This document shows positions 20,856 to 31,961 of a stretch of 64,000 nucleotides of DNA, piece by piece. Each line of letters starts with the position of its first letter. The first letter of the stretch is position 1. Below the pieces are notes generated by a model. That model had not been told where the DNA came from. It made no database searches and saw only the letters and a list, made by a program, of their open reading frames with translations. Origin of the DNA: Stutzerimonas stutzeri TS44 (GTDB taxonomy: Bacteria; Pseudomonadota; Gammaproteobacteria; Pseudomonadales; Pseudomonadaceae). The stretch covers positions 62,001 to 126,000 of the forward strand of contig AJXE01000005.1 of the NCBI GenBank assembly GCA_000263395.1, read 5' to 3'. The translations under genes were made by a program, and so were the position numbers.

Positions 20856-20935
20856 CTGGATGAGCCTCTTACCACATCAATTTCACATACCTACTTATCG
20901 GTCGCCTAGCGCAGGACTTGAGTTTGTTCTGAAAA

Positions 20936-20966
20936 CAAAAAACCGCCTGGCGGCGGCTTTTTTCTT
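20936..20966 (-). terminator. Terminator after fliD
   Basis: Read on the minus strand, a short GC stem GCCGCC...GGCGG is followed by TTTTTTG. It lies just past the fliD stop, upstream of fliS-fliT. Confidence 0.7.
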
Positions 20967-20979
20967 GAAGCGGAGTCCC

Positions 20980-22428
20980 TTACTTCTTCGAGTTATTCGC
21001 TGCCCACGGCAGGTTTTCCAGCGAAGCCAACAAACTCGACGACGTATTGGACAACTGCCCCACCAACAGATCCATTGCATTGAACTGCTTGTACAGTCGC
21101 TCCTGAAGCGAGGTGATACGGCGGGTGAGCGCCTCTTTCTGATCATCTATCTTAGTGATCGTCTCGGTCATTGCCTTGTTGCGCTGCTCGAGTATTCCAC
21201 CGGTCTCGGTGTATGGCTTCAGCTTCGCATCAAGCCTGGAAGCCAACCCCTTGTCACCTGTGAACAGGCCCGACAATTCGCCGAAATTACCGGCCATCGC
21301 CTTGTCCAGCTTGGCGCTGTCAATGGCGAGCGTGCCATCCTTCTGTGTGGTGATACCAATATCGGTCAGCGCACGCAGTGCACCATCACCCTGCACGTTA
21401 ACCAACTCGTTGCGAATCGTGTTGAGCAGGGTACGCGCCGTGGCATCACCTACCAGTGCTCCCGCGACCGGCGCCTTATCCTCGCCTACCGATGTGACCT
21501 TGGTCTGCGCGTTAATCACACCGATCAGCTTGTTGTAGCTGTCGACAAAGGACTGGATCTGCTTTTTAACCCCCGCCTTGTCTTCCGCCACCGCGATGGT
21601 CAGCGGTTCGTTTGCAACGGTTTTGGCCTTAAGGTCGAGCGTGACGCCCTCAATGGCACCATCGACTTTGTTGGTTTCGCTGATTACCTTCAAACCGTCG
21701 ACATACAATTCAGCACTCTGTGCCGAGGTCAACACGCGAGCATCTTTGCCGGTGCCTGAGGTACCGTCGAAGTTCAATGCGGAAAGACCGATGAGCCCTG
21801 GTTCGTCTGCCCCGGTTGCAGTGACGGTAATATCGCGCCCTGCGCCCGTCTTGCTGCTACTCAGCACCAGTCGAGAACCATACTCGTCCGTAACGATGGT
21901 GGCGCTAACCCCCATGTCTTTCCCGGCCGTGTTGATTGCATCACGCACACCGACGAGCGTGTTGTTGTCCTCGTCAATCGTGACGGAAAAGGATTCCTTG
22001 GTGTTCGGCGCGGGCGGGATGCCTGGCACACCAAGCGAGACCTCGAACGTTCCACTGGTAAAACGCGCAGGGGCTTCGGCCGTATTGGGAATCGCGGCCA
22101 ATGCAACCTTGCTGCTGCTCGCCAGTGATTTGACTTCCAGTTGATAGCTGCCAGCTCCCGCGGTGGTTGTCGCCGTAACGCCCACGAAGTCCGACTTGCT
22201 GGAGGTAGCCGAGCGCGCTTGGAACAGCTCTGGCTTGTTTAGCGCACCCAGTGCAGTCTGGAAATCACTGATTGCACCCTTTAGCGCGCCAACCGCCGTG
22301 ATCCGCGTAGTGGTCTTCTTTTCGAGGGTTGCAAGCTGGGTTTCCTTGGGCGCGCGCTCGGCAGCCACCATGCTGGCCACGATGCTGTCGATGTCGATCC
22401 CGGAACCGATGCCTGTTACGCCTGCCAT
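20980..22428 (-). CDS. fliD: Flagellar filament cap protein FliD
   Basis: FliD forms the cap at the distal end of the flagellum and guides flagellin insertion; in P. aeruginosa it is also an adhesin for mucin. It has 482 residues. The N-terminal signature GIGSGIDIDSIVASMVAAE (~6-24) and the C-terminal coiled-coil helices (ETITKIDDQKEALTRRI and following, ~420-455) bracket a variable central region, as in the family. It follows flaG by about 60 bases. The central region is low in cysteine and Thr/Ala-rich, as expected for a surface-exposed domain. Confidence 0.96.
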   Translation of the reverse strand: MAGVTGIGSGIDIDSIVASMVAAERAPKETQLATLEKKTTTRITAVGALKGAISDFQTALGALNKPELFQARSATSSKSDFVGVTATTTAGAGSYQLEVKSLASSSKVALAAIPNTAEAPARFTSGTFEVSLGVPGIPPAPNTKESFSVTIDEDNNTLVGVRDAINTAGKDMGVSATIVTDEYGSRLVLSSSKTGAGRDITVTATGADEPGLIGLSALNFDGTSGTGKDARVLTSAQSAELYVDGLKVISETNKVDGAIEGVTLDLKAKTVANEPLTIAVAEDKAGVKKQIQSFVDSYNKLIGVINAQTKVTSVGEDKAPVAGALVGDATARTLLNTIRNELVNVQGDGALRALTDIGITTQKDGTLAIDSAKLDKAMAGNFGELSGLFTGDKGLASRLDAKLKPYTETGGILEQRNKAMTETITKIDDQKEALTRRITSLQERLYKQFNAMDLLVGQLSNTSSSLLASLENLPWAANNSKK

Positions 22429-22491
22429 AGCTTCACCTCGTCAAATAAACCACGCGACCGTACTAGATCTAAAACCAAACAAGAAACGTGC

Positions 22492-22842
22492 CTAGGCCTT
22501 GGCCTCGAACAACAGGCTGCGCATCTCATCCAAACGCTCTGCCAGGCGCAGGATATCCTCGGATGGAATCTGCCGCACCACTTTGCCCGAGTCGCCGTCC
22601 AGCACCTGTACTACAACCTGACCGGAGGAATCATCCACGCTGAAGTTCAAATCGCGCTGCAAGTTCTGCATCTGCGTGCGAATTCGCCCTACTGCTTCGT
22701 TTACATCTACTTTCTGTGGCGCCTTGCCAGAGCCACCTTCGCCCTGCAACGACGAAAGCCCAGCCTCCTGACGAAAGCTGGGCATTGCATTGCTCGACGA
22801 GGATGACGCAAGTGTGGCACTGGCTGCTCTTGCGACGTCCAT
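22492..22842 (-). CDS. flaG: FlaG family protein
   Basis: This 116-residue protein has a disordered Ser/Ala-rich N-terminus and a compact C-terminal FlaG domain (LNFSVDDSSGQVVVQVLD and KVVRQIPSEDILRLAERL, ~65-105). FlaG proteins influence filament length in Pseudomonas and Campylobacter by an unclear mechanism. It lies between fliC and fliD, the standard place. A perfect 11-base-arm hairpin separates it from fliC. Confidence 0.92.
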   Translation of the reverse strand: MDVARAASATLASSSSSNAMPSFRQEAGLSSLQGEGGSGKAPQKVDVNEAVGRIRTQMQNLQRDLNFSVDDSSGQVVVQVLDGDSGKVVRQIPSEDILRLAERLDEMRSLLFEAKA

Positions 22843-22861
22843 GATTCACCTCTCAATGAAT

Positions 22862-22888
22862 CGATGGGGTGGATTAACCACCCCATCG
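22862..22888 (-). terminator. Hairpin between fliC and flaG
   Basis: Perfect inverted repeat CGATGGGGTGG / CCACCCCATCG with a 5-base loop, right after the fliC stop codon and without a U-tract. It is better read as a partial terminator or mRNA 3'-end stabiliser than as a full terminator. Confidence 0.6.
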
Positions 22889-22899
22889 GTAAGCCTCGC

Positions 22900-24381
22900 T
22901 TACTGCAGCAAGCTGAGAACGGCCTGCGGCAGCTGCTTGGCCTGAGCCAGGATCGCGGTACCGGCTTGTTGCAGAATCTGGTTCTTGCTCAGATTTGCAG
23001 TTTCGGCAGCGAAGTCGGTGTCCTGGATGCGGCCGCGGGCAGCGGAAACGTTCTCGGAGATGCTCTGTAGGTTAGCGATGGTATTGTCGAAGCGATTCTG
23101 CACCGCACCCAAATCTGCGCGCTGGCTATCAATACTGGCTAATGCCGAGTCGATAATGGCGATAGCAGATTGGGCACCGCCTTGGGTACTAATGTTTACG
23201 CTAGAAATCGCTTTCAACGCCGAGGTTTCGGTGCCAACAGCACCAGTAACATCAGCTGTATCAGCGGTAATCGAGAACGCCCCAGAACTAGTAGTGCGAA
23301 CAACACCAACCGCAGTAGCAGCTGCAGCAGTAGTCTCGGTGATAGTGAATGTACTAGTCGTAGCTTTACCTTCATAATCGAGCGCGGTAGCTACTACCGA
23401 CTGGTTGCCAGTAGCGTTGCCAGCGAAGTTAGTAATCTTAATATCATCGCCAGCTTCGCTTATCAGTTGAAGCTTACCAGACGAGTCGGCCACAGCGACG
23501 ATCCCAGTGCTACTACTAACCGCGTTAATCTTATCAGCAAAGTCGGCAAAATCGGTCGCTGAGGTTGCAGTCGCTGTGATAGCTACAGCGCTGGAGTTTG
23601 CACCCTGCAAATTAAAGGTGTAAGTGGCAGCTCCTGACAGCGTAGAAAGCTGCAACCCTGTGCGCGCGTCTGCAGCAACACCGGTATTACCGGTTTCAGC
23701 ATTAATGGCTGCGGCTGTGGTCTTTGCAGACACCCCTACCCCAACGTTGATTGCTGCGGCATTACTGCCCTGAGGCCCCGTAATGTTCAGCACCGTAGCA
23801 GCGACCGCATTGGCTGCAGAGACCGTGCCGATATCGCCTGCTGCCGCACCCGTAAGGTCGTTGAAATTCGTGCCCAGCGAGTTAGCAGACGCTCCTTTCA
23901 AGGCCACGTTAATAGTTTCATTTGCATTCGAGCCGACCTGAAAGGAGCTCGTTCCAAAGGTACCGTCCAACAACTTGCGCCCACCGAACGTAGTCGTGTC
24001 CGCAATCCTGGTTAGCTCAGACTGCAGCTGAGCTACTTCCTTCTGAAGGGATGCTCGATCTGACCCATCATTACTTCCATTAGCTGACTGCAGCGAAAGG
24101 TCACGCATGCGCTGGAGAATGTTTGTTGACTGCTGCAGTGCCCCTTCTGCAGTTTGTGCCAAGGAGATTCCATCGTTGGCGTTACGAACGGCAACTCCCA
24201 AGCCGCTGATCTGACTAGTCAGGCGGTTGGAAATCTGCAGACCCGCCGCATCATCCTTCGCACTGTTGATGCGGCTACCGGTGGAAAGACGCTGCATGGA
24301 GGTGGCCAGCGCATTGGAAGAGTTGCTGAGGTTACGCTGAGTATTCAGCGAAGCGATGTTGGTATTGACAGTAAGGGCCAT
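22900..24381 (-). CDS. fliC: Flagellin
   Basis: This is the filament subunit, exported by the flagellar type III apparatus. It has 493 residues from the ATG at 24381 ([18 protein letters not shown]), preceded by GGAGG. The conserved D0/D1 N-terminus (to ~170, including [19 protein letters not shown]) and C-terminus ([20 protein letters not shown] at the end) flank a Thr/Ala-rich surface domain of about 240 residues. There is no cysteine. The longer open frame to 24459 lies in the leader. Transcription is predicted from the FliA promoter at 24480-24506. Confidence 0.97.
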   Translation of the reverse strand: MALTVNTNIASLNTQRNLSNSSNALATSMQRLSTGSRINSAKDDAAGLQISNRLTSQISGLGVAVRNANDGISLAQTAEGALQQSTNILQRMRDLSLQSANGSNDGSDRASLQKEVAQLQSELTRIADTTTFGGRKLLDGTFGTSSFQVGSNANETINVALKGASANSLGTNFNDLTGAAAGDIGTVSAANAVAATVLNITGPQGSNAAAINVGVGVSAKTTAAAINAETGNTGVAADARTGLQLSTLSGAATYTFNLQGANSSAVAITATATSATDFADFADKINAVSSSTGIVAVADSSGKLQLISEAGDDIKITNFAGNATGNQSVVATALDYEGKATTSTFTITETTAAAATAVGVVRTTSSGAFSITADTADVTGAVGTETSALKAISSVNISTQGGAQSAIAIIDSALASIDSQRADLGAVQNRFDNTIANLQSISENVSAARGRIQDTDFAAETANLSKNQILQQAGTAILAQAKQLPQAVLSLLQ

Positions 24382-24479
24382 GGTATTTGCCTCCAAAGGC
24401 ACTATGACTAGGTTTGCCTGAGCTTGCGACTCCGGGCCGGCTCTTGCCCAGGCACCCATCGAGTTCGCATTCGTTCCTT

Positions 24480-24506
24480 TTATCGGCGCCGTTTGGGTTG
24501 GCTTTA
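24480..24506 (-). promoter_or_regulatory. FliA (sigma-28) promoter of fliC
   Basis: On the minus strand TAAAGCCA, exactly 11 bases, then GCCGATAA. This matches the FliA consensus (TAAAGTTT-N11-GCCGATAA) perfectly at the -10 and at five of eight -35 positions. It gives a leader of about 90 bases before the fliC ATG. Confidence 0.92.
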
Positions 24507-24687
24507 GGGCAAATTCGAACTTTTTCGTGAGCCCGGTACCGCTCCAACGCTACGCCAGCGCATCCATACTGCGGACTTGCTTGACTAGCTTTTCGGGTGA
24601 GGCGGGGAAAACTTTAGGGGGGATAGCTGAAGCCGTTTCCCTGACCTGGGGTCAAAGGGGCTCGCTCACTGCTGGTGAACTTTGCTG

Positions 24688-24716
24688 GCGCGTCCCGGCC
24701 AAGGCCGCTCCCACAG
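24688..24716. repeat. Pseudomonas REP-like palindrome
   Basis: GCGTCCCGGCCAAGGCCGCTCCCACAGG (given at 24689-24716 in two parts: GCGTCCCGGCC and AAGGCCGCTCCCACAGG) has the imperfect-palindrome core CGGCC-A-AGGCCG and the GGGAGCGG shoulder seen in Pseudomonas repetitive extragenic palindromes. Confidence 0.65.
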
Positions 24717-24783
24717 GTTCGGTGAAACATTTGGGGAGCGGGTATGACAGCGAGGCTCGCTGGGATGAGGCGTTGCTGACGTG

Positions 24784-27228
<2,445 letters not shown>

Positions 27229-27295
27229 CTAGCCGATCGCCCCAAATGATGCGGCTCACTACCAAGGCGGCACGCCGGGCAAAAAACAACGGGCG

Positions 27296-27320
27296 AAAAA
27301 AAAGCTGCCTAGGCAGCTTT
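27296..27320 (-). terminator. Terminator of the tRNA-Val/tRNA-Asp transcript
   Basis: On the minus strand AAAGCTGCCT/AGGCAGCTTT is a perfect 10-base-arm palindrome followed by TTTTT; it lies 40 bases beyond tRNA-Asp. Confidence 0.85.
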
Positions 27321-27359
27321 CTTTGCCCACTCATTATCGTTTGATAACGGCGGAAGATA

Positions 27360-27436
27360 TGGCGCAGCGGACGGGACTCGAACCCGCGACCCCCGGCGTG
27401 ACAGGCCGGTATTCTAACCGACTGAACTACCGCTGC
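27360..27436 (-). tRNA. tRNA-Asp (anticodon GTC)
   Basis: This is a 77-base tRNA with encoded CCA. The acceptor stem GCAGCGG pairs with CCGCTGC, the D-arm is AGTTCAGTCGGTTAGAAT, the anticodon loop CTGTCAC lies in a CCGGC/GCCGG stem, and the T-arm is CGGGTTCGAGTCCCG. It is transcribed after tRNA-Val from one promoter. Confidence 0.96.
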
Positions 27437-27454
27437 GCGTCGGTCTCGCAAAGA

Positions 27455-27530
27455 TGGTGGCTGATGACGGGATCGAACCGCCGACCCCCTGCGTGTGATG
27501 CAGGTGCTCTCCCAGCTGAGCTAATCAGCC
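27455..27530 (-). tRNA. tRNA-Val (anticodon CAC)
   Basis: This is a 76-base tRNA with encoded CCA. The acceptor stem is GGCTGAT/ATCAGCC and the anticodon stem CCTGC/GCAGG encloses the loop ATCACAC, giving anticodon CAC for the GUG codon. The D-arm GCTCAGCTGGGAGAGC and T-arm GGCGGTTCGATCCCGTC are normal. Confidence 0.95.
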
Positions 27531-27550
27531 GATCGCCTTGCGAGGCGCGC

Positions 27551-27579
27551 AATTTACTGATCCCCCTTAGCTAAGTCAA
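27551..27579 (-). promoter_or_regulatory. Predicted promoter of the tRNA-Val/tRNA-Asp unit
   Basis: TTGACT (27579-27574), 17 bases and TAAATT (27556-27551) on the minus strand, with the tRNA-Val 5' end about 20 bases downstream of the -10. The region up to gspC at 27781 has no other feature I can name. Confidence 0.65.
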
Positions 27580-27780
27580 CAGCAGCATTGGATTTTTTTA
27601 TCGCGCTACTGGTCCATCGTTACTGGCTCACGGATTGAAATCATGCCGCGGCACTATCGCGCTGCCCTGCGGTCTTTGTTCTGCCGCAACGGCAACAGGC
27701 GTAACGAGTCTCGCGACAGTCGCCTGTCGAAAAGCGCGATATGTGCCTAAGGTTGAAGACGTAACGGACATAACATCACG

Positions 27781-28416
27781 ATGCGGCATGGAGTACCTCG
27801 CTTGTATTTGCCCGGACCGTTGCGGAACTATCGACAGCACACCCCGCTAGCCCTGAGCGCCCTGCTGGTCTGCCTTTTCGGCATTTTCCTGGCGAGCCAG
27901 ATCAAAACGGTGTGGCAACTGAGCCGCGCCCCTCTCACGGCAGAGGTCAGCCCTCCTGCCGTCAGCGCTACCGGCAGTTCCGATCCATCGCGCCTGGACG
28001 CCCTTTTCGGCACCCCGCCCGCGCTTCAGGGCAGTGCAACGACCAGCGCCGCAGGCGTAACCCTGCATGGCAGCTTCGTGCATGCCGACCCTAGTCGCTC
28101 CAGCGCCATTATTCAGATTGCCGGTCAACCACCCCAGTTGGTCTGGCAGGGCCAGGAGCTACAAAGCGGCGTGGTGCTGCGCGGCGTGCATCCGGACCAC
28201 GTGCAACTCATGCGCGACGGTCAGATAGAACGGCTGGACTTTCCTGCCGTGCGTTCGCCGGTATTCGTTCCCGATGAGGCGCCGCAACCGTACGAGACCG
28301 AGGATGCGGGCGATGAGGAAATGCAGCAACAGATGGAGGCGCTGCGCCAGCAACTGGAGAACGCCGTCAGCCCGCCCGCTTCGCCCACCCCCGAACGTAC
28401 CGACCAAGGAAGATGA
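27781..28416 (+). CDS. gspC: Type II secretion protein GspC (XcpP-like)
   Basis: This inner-membrane bitopic protein links the inner-membrane platform to the secretin. It has 211 residues: a transmembrane helix at ~24-44 (LALSALLVCLFGIFLASQ) and a periplasmic homology region at ~70-160 (VTLHGSFVHADPSRSSAIIQI, in part; LVWQGQEL; GVHPDHVQLMRDGQIERLDF). A short Gln/Glu-rich coiled coil (~180-195) takes the place of a PDZ domain. That short C-terminus resembles XcpP of P. aeruginosa. It is followed after eight bases by gspD. Genes gspE-M are not adjacent. Confidence 0.9.
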   Translation: MRHGVPRLYLPGPLRNYRQHTPLALSALLVCLFGIFLASQIKTVWQLSRAPLTAEVSPPAVSATGSSDPSRLDALFGTPPALQGSATTSAAGVTLHGSFVHADPSRSSAIIQIAGQPPQLVWQGQELQSGVVLRGVHPDHVQLMRDGQIERLDFPAVRSPVFVPDEAPQPYETEDAGDEEMQQQMEALRQQLENAVSPPASPTPERTDQGR

Positions 28417-28423
28417 CTGAACG

Positions 28424-30673
28424 ATGCCGCCGTTTCTCATGCGTCCGCTGCTTGCCCTGACCCTTTCCAGCGTTCTGATCATGCCGCCGGCTGCACTGGC
28501 GGCAGTTGCGGATACCGGTATCGAGCCAAGTTCCAGCCAGGAAGACGGTTGGACTATCAACCTGAAGGATGCCGACATCCGCGCATTCATCGATCAGGTC
28601 AGCCAGCTCAGCGGCCAGACGTTCATCGTCGACCCACGGGTCAAAGGCCAGGTCAGCGTCGTATCCAACGCCACGCTGACGATGGATGAGGTCTACCAGC
28701 TATTTCTTTCGGTGATGGCGACTCACGGTTTCAGCGTGCTGGCACAGGGCGACGTCGCGCGCATCGTACCTAACGCCGAGGCGAAGGCCGAGGCCGGTGG
28801 TGGTCCGGCCGGCGGCGATCAACTTGAAACACGCGTCATCCAGGTTCAGCACACCGCGGCGACCGAGTTGATTCCGCTGATTCGCCCGCTAGTCCCGCAG
28901 TATGGCCATCTGGCCGCGGTCACGTCTGCCAACGCGCTGATCATCAGCGACCGTAGCGCCAACATCGCGCGTATCGAGGATCTGGTGCGACAGCTGGACC
29001 GCACCGAAAGCGACGACTACAGCGTGCTCAACCTGCGCCACGGCTGGGCCAGCGATATTGCCGAAGTCCTGCGCAGCTCCCTGATCCGTGGCGATGCGAA
29101 AAGCACCGCCGGGCTGCAGATCATCGCCGATTCGCGCACCAACCAGCTGATCTTCATCGGCCCGCCGCAGGCTCGCAGCAAGCTCGCCAGCCTGGCGCAG
29201 ACCCTGGACACCCCGGCCACCCGCTCGGCCAATACGCGGGTGATCCGCCTGCGGCACAACGATGCCAAGTCGCTGGCCGAAACCCTCGGCGACATTTCCG
29301 AGGGACTTAAGGATTCCGGCGAAGGCGAGACGACCACCAGCCGTCCGCAGAACATCCTGATCCGTGCCGATGAGAGTCTCAACGCCCTGGTGCTGCTCGC
29401 CGAGCCAGAGCTGATCGGCACGCTGGAAAGCATCGTCCGCCAACTGGACGTGCCGCGCGCACAGGTCATGGTCGAGGCGGCGATCGTCGAGGTTTCCGGC
29501 GATATCAGCGACGCGCTGGGCGTGCAGTGGGCAGTCGATGCGCGCGGTGGTACCGGTGGCGTGGGGGGTGTCAATTTCGGCAACACCGGGCTGTCGATCG
29601 GCAGCGTGCTGAACTCCATCAACGAGGGCGAGATACCGAGCAACCTGCCCGATGGCGCGATCCTCGGCATTGGCACGCGCAGCTTCGGTGCACTGGTGAC
29701 CGCGCTGTCCTCCAACAGCAAGAGCAACCTGCTGTCGACGCCGAGCCTGCTTACCCTGGACAACCAGGAGGCCGAGATCCTCGTGGGCCAGAACGTGCCG
29801 TTCCAGACCGGCGCCTATACCACCGACTCCTCGGGCGCGAACAACCCGTTCACCACCATCGAGCGGCAGGATATCGGCGTGACGCTGAAGGTGACCCCGC
29901 ACATCAACGAGGGCGCGACACTGCGCCTGCAGATCGAGCAGGAAATCTCCTCCATCGCCCCCACGGCGAGCCTTACCGCGCAGGCCGTGGACCTGGTCAC
30001 CAACAAGCGCTCGATCAAGAGCACCATTCTTGCCGAGGATGGCCAGGTGATCGTGCTTGGCGGCCTGATTCAGGACGACGTGACCCGCACCGACTCCAAG
30101 GTCCCGCTGCTGGGTGATATTCCGTTGCTCGGTGCGCTGTTCCGCTCGACGCAGGAGAGCCATGTCAAACGCAACCTGATGGTTTTCCTGCGCCCGACCG
30201 TGGTGCGTGACCGTGCCGGCCTGGCCGCACTATCGGGCAAGAAGTACAGCGATATCCGCGTGATCGAGACTGACTCGTCCAGCCCCACCATTCTTCCAGC
30301 CAACCCCGAGCGCCTGTTCGATGGCCAGGGCGAACCGGCGCCGGCCATCGACCTGCGCGCCAACGAACCGCGTCAAGGCTCGCTGGCGCCGCCTCCGCCG
30401 GCGCGTAGCACCAAATCCGGCATCCCGCCCGGCGTTACAGGCAGCTGGGCGATTCAGCTGGCCAGTCTGCGCAATCCGGCTAATGCCGAAGCGCTGCGTG
30501 AACGCCTGGTCGGACTTGGCTATGAGGCTTATGTTCGACCGGGCAGCAACACCAGCCGGGTCTACGTCGGGCCGCTGGCGAGCCGCGACGAGGCCGCACG
30601 TCTGCGCGAGCAACTCTCGAAGGAACAGCGGCTGGACGGCATCGTGCTGAGAATCGAGCCTACGCGCGAATAA
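28424..30673 (+). CDS. gspD: Type II secretion secretin GspD with C-terminal SPOR domain
   Basis: This is the outer-membrane channel of type II secretion. A signal peptide occupies 1-27. The N0 domain spans ~40-115 (WTINLKDADIRAFIDQV), followed by N1-N3 to ~370 and a secretin core at ~390-615, with VGQNVPFQTGAY near 450 and LLGDIPLLGALFRS near 565 closing the family signature. A Pro/Ala linker follows. Residues 674-749 form a SPOR domain (SWAIQLASLRNPANAEALRE onward). The 749-residue length exceeds the ~650 expected for a secretin without it. The SPOR part is 50% identical, ungapped, to that of the DedD-like protein at 34178-34774. No pilotin gene is visible nearby. Confidence 0.94.
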   Translation: MPPFLMRPLLALTLSSVLIMPPAALAAVADTGIEPSSSQEDGWTINLKDADIRAFIDQVSQLSGQTFIVDPRVKGQVSVVSNATLTMDEVYQLFLSVMATHGFSVLAQGDVARIVPNAEAKAEAGGGPAGGDQLETRVIQVQHTAATELIPLIRPLVPQYGHLAAVTSANALIISDRSANIARIEDLVRQLDRTESDDYSVLNLRHGWASDIAEVLRSSLIRGDAKSTAGLQIIADSRTNQLIFIGPPQARSKLASLAQTLDTPATRSANTRVIRLRHNDAKSLAETLGDISEGLKDSGEGETTTSRPQNILIRADESLNALVLLAEPELIGTLESIVRQLDVPRAQVMVEAAIVEVSGDISDALGVQWAVDARGGTGGVGGVNFGNTGLSIGSVLNSINEGEIPSNLPDGAILGIGTRSFGALVTALSSNSKSNLLSTPSLLTLDNQEAEILVGQNVPFQTGAYTTDSSGANNPFTTIERQDIGVTLKVTPHINEGATLRLQIEQEISSIAPTASLTAQAVDLVTNKRSIKSTILAEDGQVIVLGGLIQDDVTRTDSKVPLLGDIPLLGALFRSTQESHVKRNLMVFLRPTVVRDRAGLAALSGKKYSDIRVIETDSSSPTILPANPERLFDGQGEPAPAIDLRANEPRQGSLAPPPPARSTKSGIPPGVTGSWAIQLASLRNPANAEALRERLVGLGYEAYVRPGSNTSRVYVGPLASRDEAARLREQLSKEQRLDGIVLRIEPTRE

Positions 30674-30724
30674 GCCGCAGAGGCTCATTCGCGCGACTGC
30701 CAGCTAGCTGGCCGCTCCGACGAA

Positions 30725-31936
30725 TCAGAGCGCCGCGAGGCCGCGTGCCAGATCGGCCTGCAGATCGGCGACATCTTCCAGCCCGACCGCCACGCGAATC
30801 AGACTGTCACTGATGCCAGCGCTGGCGCGATCTTCGGCAGACAGCCGGCCGTGCGTAGTCGAGGCCGGATGGGTGATGGTGCTCTTGCTGTCACCCAGGT
30901 TGGCGGTGATGGAAATCAGTCGGGTGGCATCGATGAAGCGCCAGGCGCCGTCCTTGCCTCCCTTGACCTCGAAGCTCAACACGGCACCAAAACCCTTCTG
31001 CTGACGCTTCGCCAGTTCATGCTGCGGATGGCTTGGCAAGCCTGCGTAATAGACCCGATCCACCGCAGGTTGGCGCTCCAGCCATTCGGCCAGTTGCTGT
31101 GCGCTGGCACAGTGGGCCTGCATGCGCAGGCGCAAGGTTTCCAACCCCTTGAGGAAGACCCAGGCGTTGAACGGGCTGAGCGTCGGCCCAGCGGTGCGCA
31201 GGAAGCCGACGATCTCCTTCATCTGTTCTTTACGCCCGGCGACCACACCGCCCAGACAACGCCCCTGGCCATCGATGTACTTGGTCGCCGAATGAATGAC
31301 GATATCTGCGCCGAGCGCCAGCGGCTGCTGCAACACCGGCGTGCAGAAGCAGTTGTCGACCGCGAACAGCACGCCCTTGGCCTGGCAGAGCTGGGCCAAC
31401 GCGGCGATATCCACCAGCTCGGCCAACGGATTTGACGGCGACTCGACGAACACCAGCTTGGTGTTGGACTTGAAGGCTGATTGCCATGCCACAAAATCGG
31501 TCAGCGGTACGTAGTCGACCTGCACACCGAAGCGCTTGAAATACTTCTCGAACAACGAAACAGTGGCGCCGAATACGCTGCGCGACACCAGAATATGATC
31601 GCCGGCCGAGCACAGGCTCATCACCGTCGCCAGGATCGCCGCCATGCCGGAGGCCGTCGCGACGGCCTGCTCGGCACCTTCCAGCGCGGCAATGCGCTCC
31701 TCGAAGGTGCGCACCGTGGGGTTGGTGTAGCGCGAATAGACGTTGCCCGGCACCTCACCGGCAAAGCACGCAGCCGCAGCGGCGGCGCTGCGAAACACAT
31801 AGCTGGAGGTGAAGAACAGGGGCTCGCCATGTTCCGCCTCGGGGCTGCGATGCTGCCCGGCACGCACGGCCAGGGTATCGATCCCGACACCGTCAAGATC
31901 GCTGTCCAGTCGCCCGGCTTCCCACTCAGTCGTCAT
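30725..31936 (-). CDS. metZ: O-succinylhomoserine sulfhydrylase
   Basis: This PLP enzyme makes homocysteine directly from O-succinylhomoserine and sulfide in methionine synthesis. The 403-residue protein belongs to the Cys/Met-metabolism family: the PLP-phosphate segment ATASGMAAILATVMSL (~93-108), DNCFCTPVLQQPLALGADIV (~196-215) and the Schiff-base lysine in HSATKYIDGQGR (~217-228). Assignment as MetZ rather than MetB or MetC follows from its place after purF-cvpA-folC-accD, as in Pseudomonas. It ends the operon, 25 bases after purF, and is convergent with gspD. Confidence 0.93.
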   Translation of the reverse strand: MTTEWEAGRLDSDLDGVGIDTLAVRAGQHRSPEAEHGEPLFFTSSYVFRSAAAAAACFAGEVPGNVYSRYTNPTVRTFEERIAALEGAEQAVATASGMAAILATVMSLCSAGDHILVSRSVFGATVSLFEKYFKRFGVQVDYVPLTDFVAWQSAFKSNTKLVFVESPSNPLAELVDIAALAQLCQAKGVLFAVDNCFCTPVLQQPLALGADIVIHSATKYIDGQGRCLGGVVAGRKEQMKEIVGFLRTAGPTLSPFNAWVFLKGLETLRLRMQAHCASAQQLAEWLERQPAVDRVYYAGLPSHPQHELAKRQQKGFGAVLSFEVKGGKDGAWRFIDATRLISITANLGDSKSTITHPASTTHGRLSAEDRASAGISDSLIRVAVGLEDVADLQADLARGLAAL

Positions 31937-31961
31937 AGTCTTGCTACCTCCGGCGCCCAGC

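Larger units (their letters stand above)
24382..24783. other. Intergenic region between ligA and fliC
   Basis: These 402 bases hold the fliC leader and FliA promoter (to 24506), then about 180 bases without a gene that include one REP-like element (24688-24716). No terminator for ligA with a U-tract was recognised. Confidence 0.6.

Noticed and set aside
24382-24459. Longer fliC start at 24459
   Set aside because: The extra 26 codons lie in the leader of the FliA promoter and precede a strong GGAGG site at the ATG at 24381, where flagellin's conserved N-terminus begins.
27455-27530. Reading of the first tRNA of the pair as tRNA-His
   Set aside because: The anticodon loop ATCACAC gives CAC (Val, codon GUG). 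tRNA-His would have GTG and an extra 5' G.
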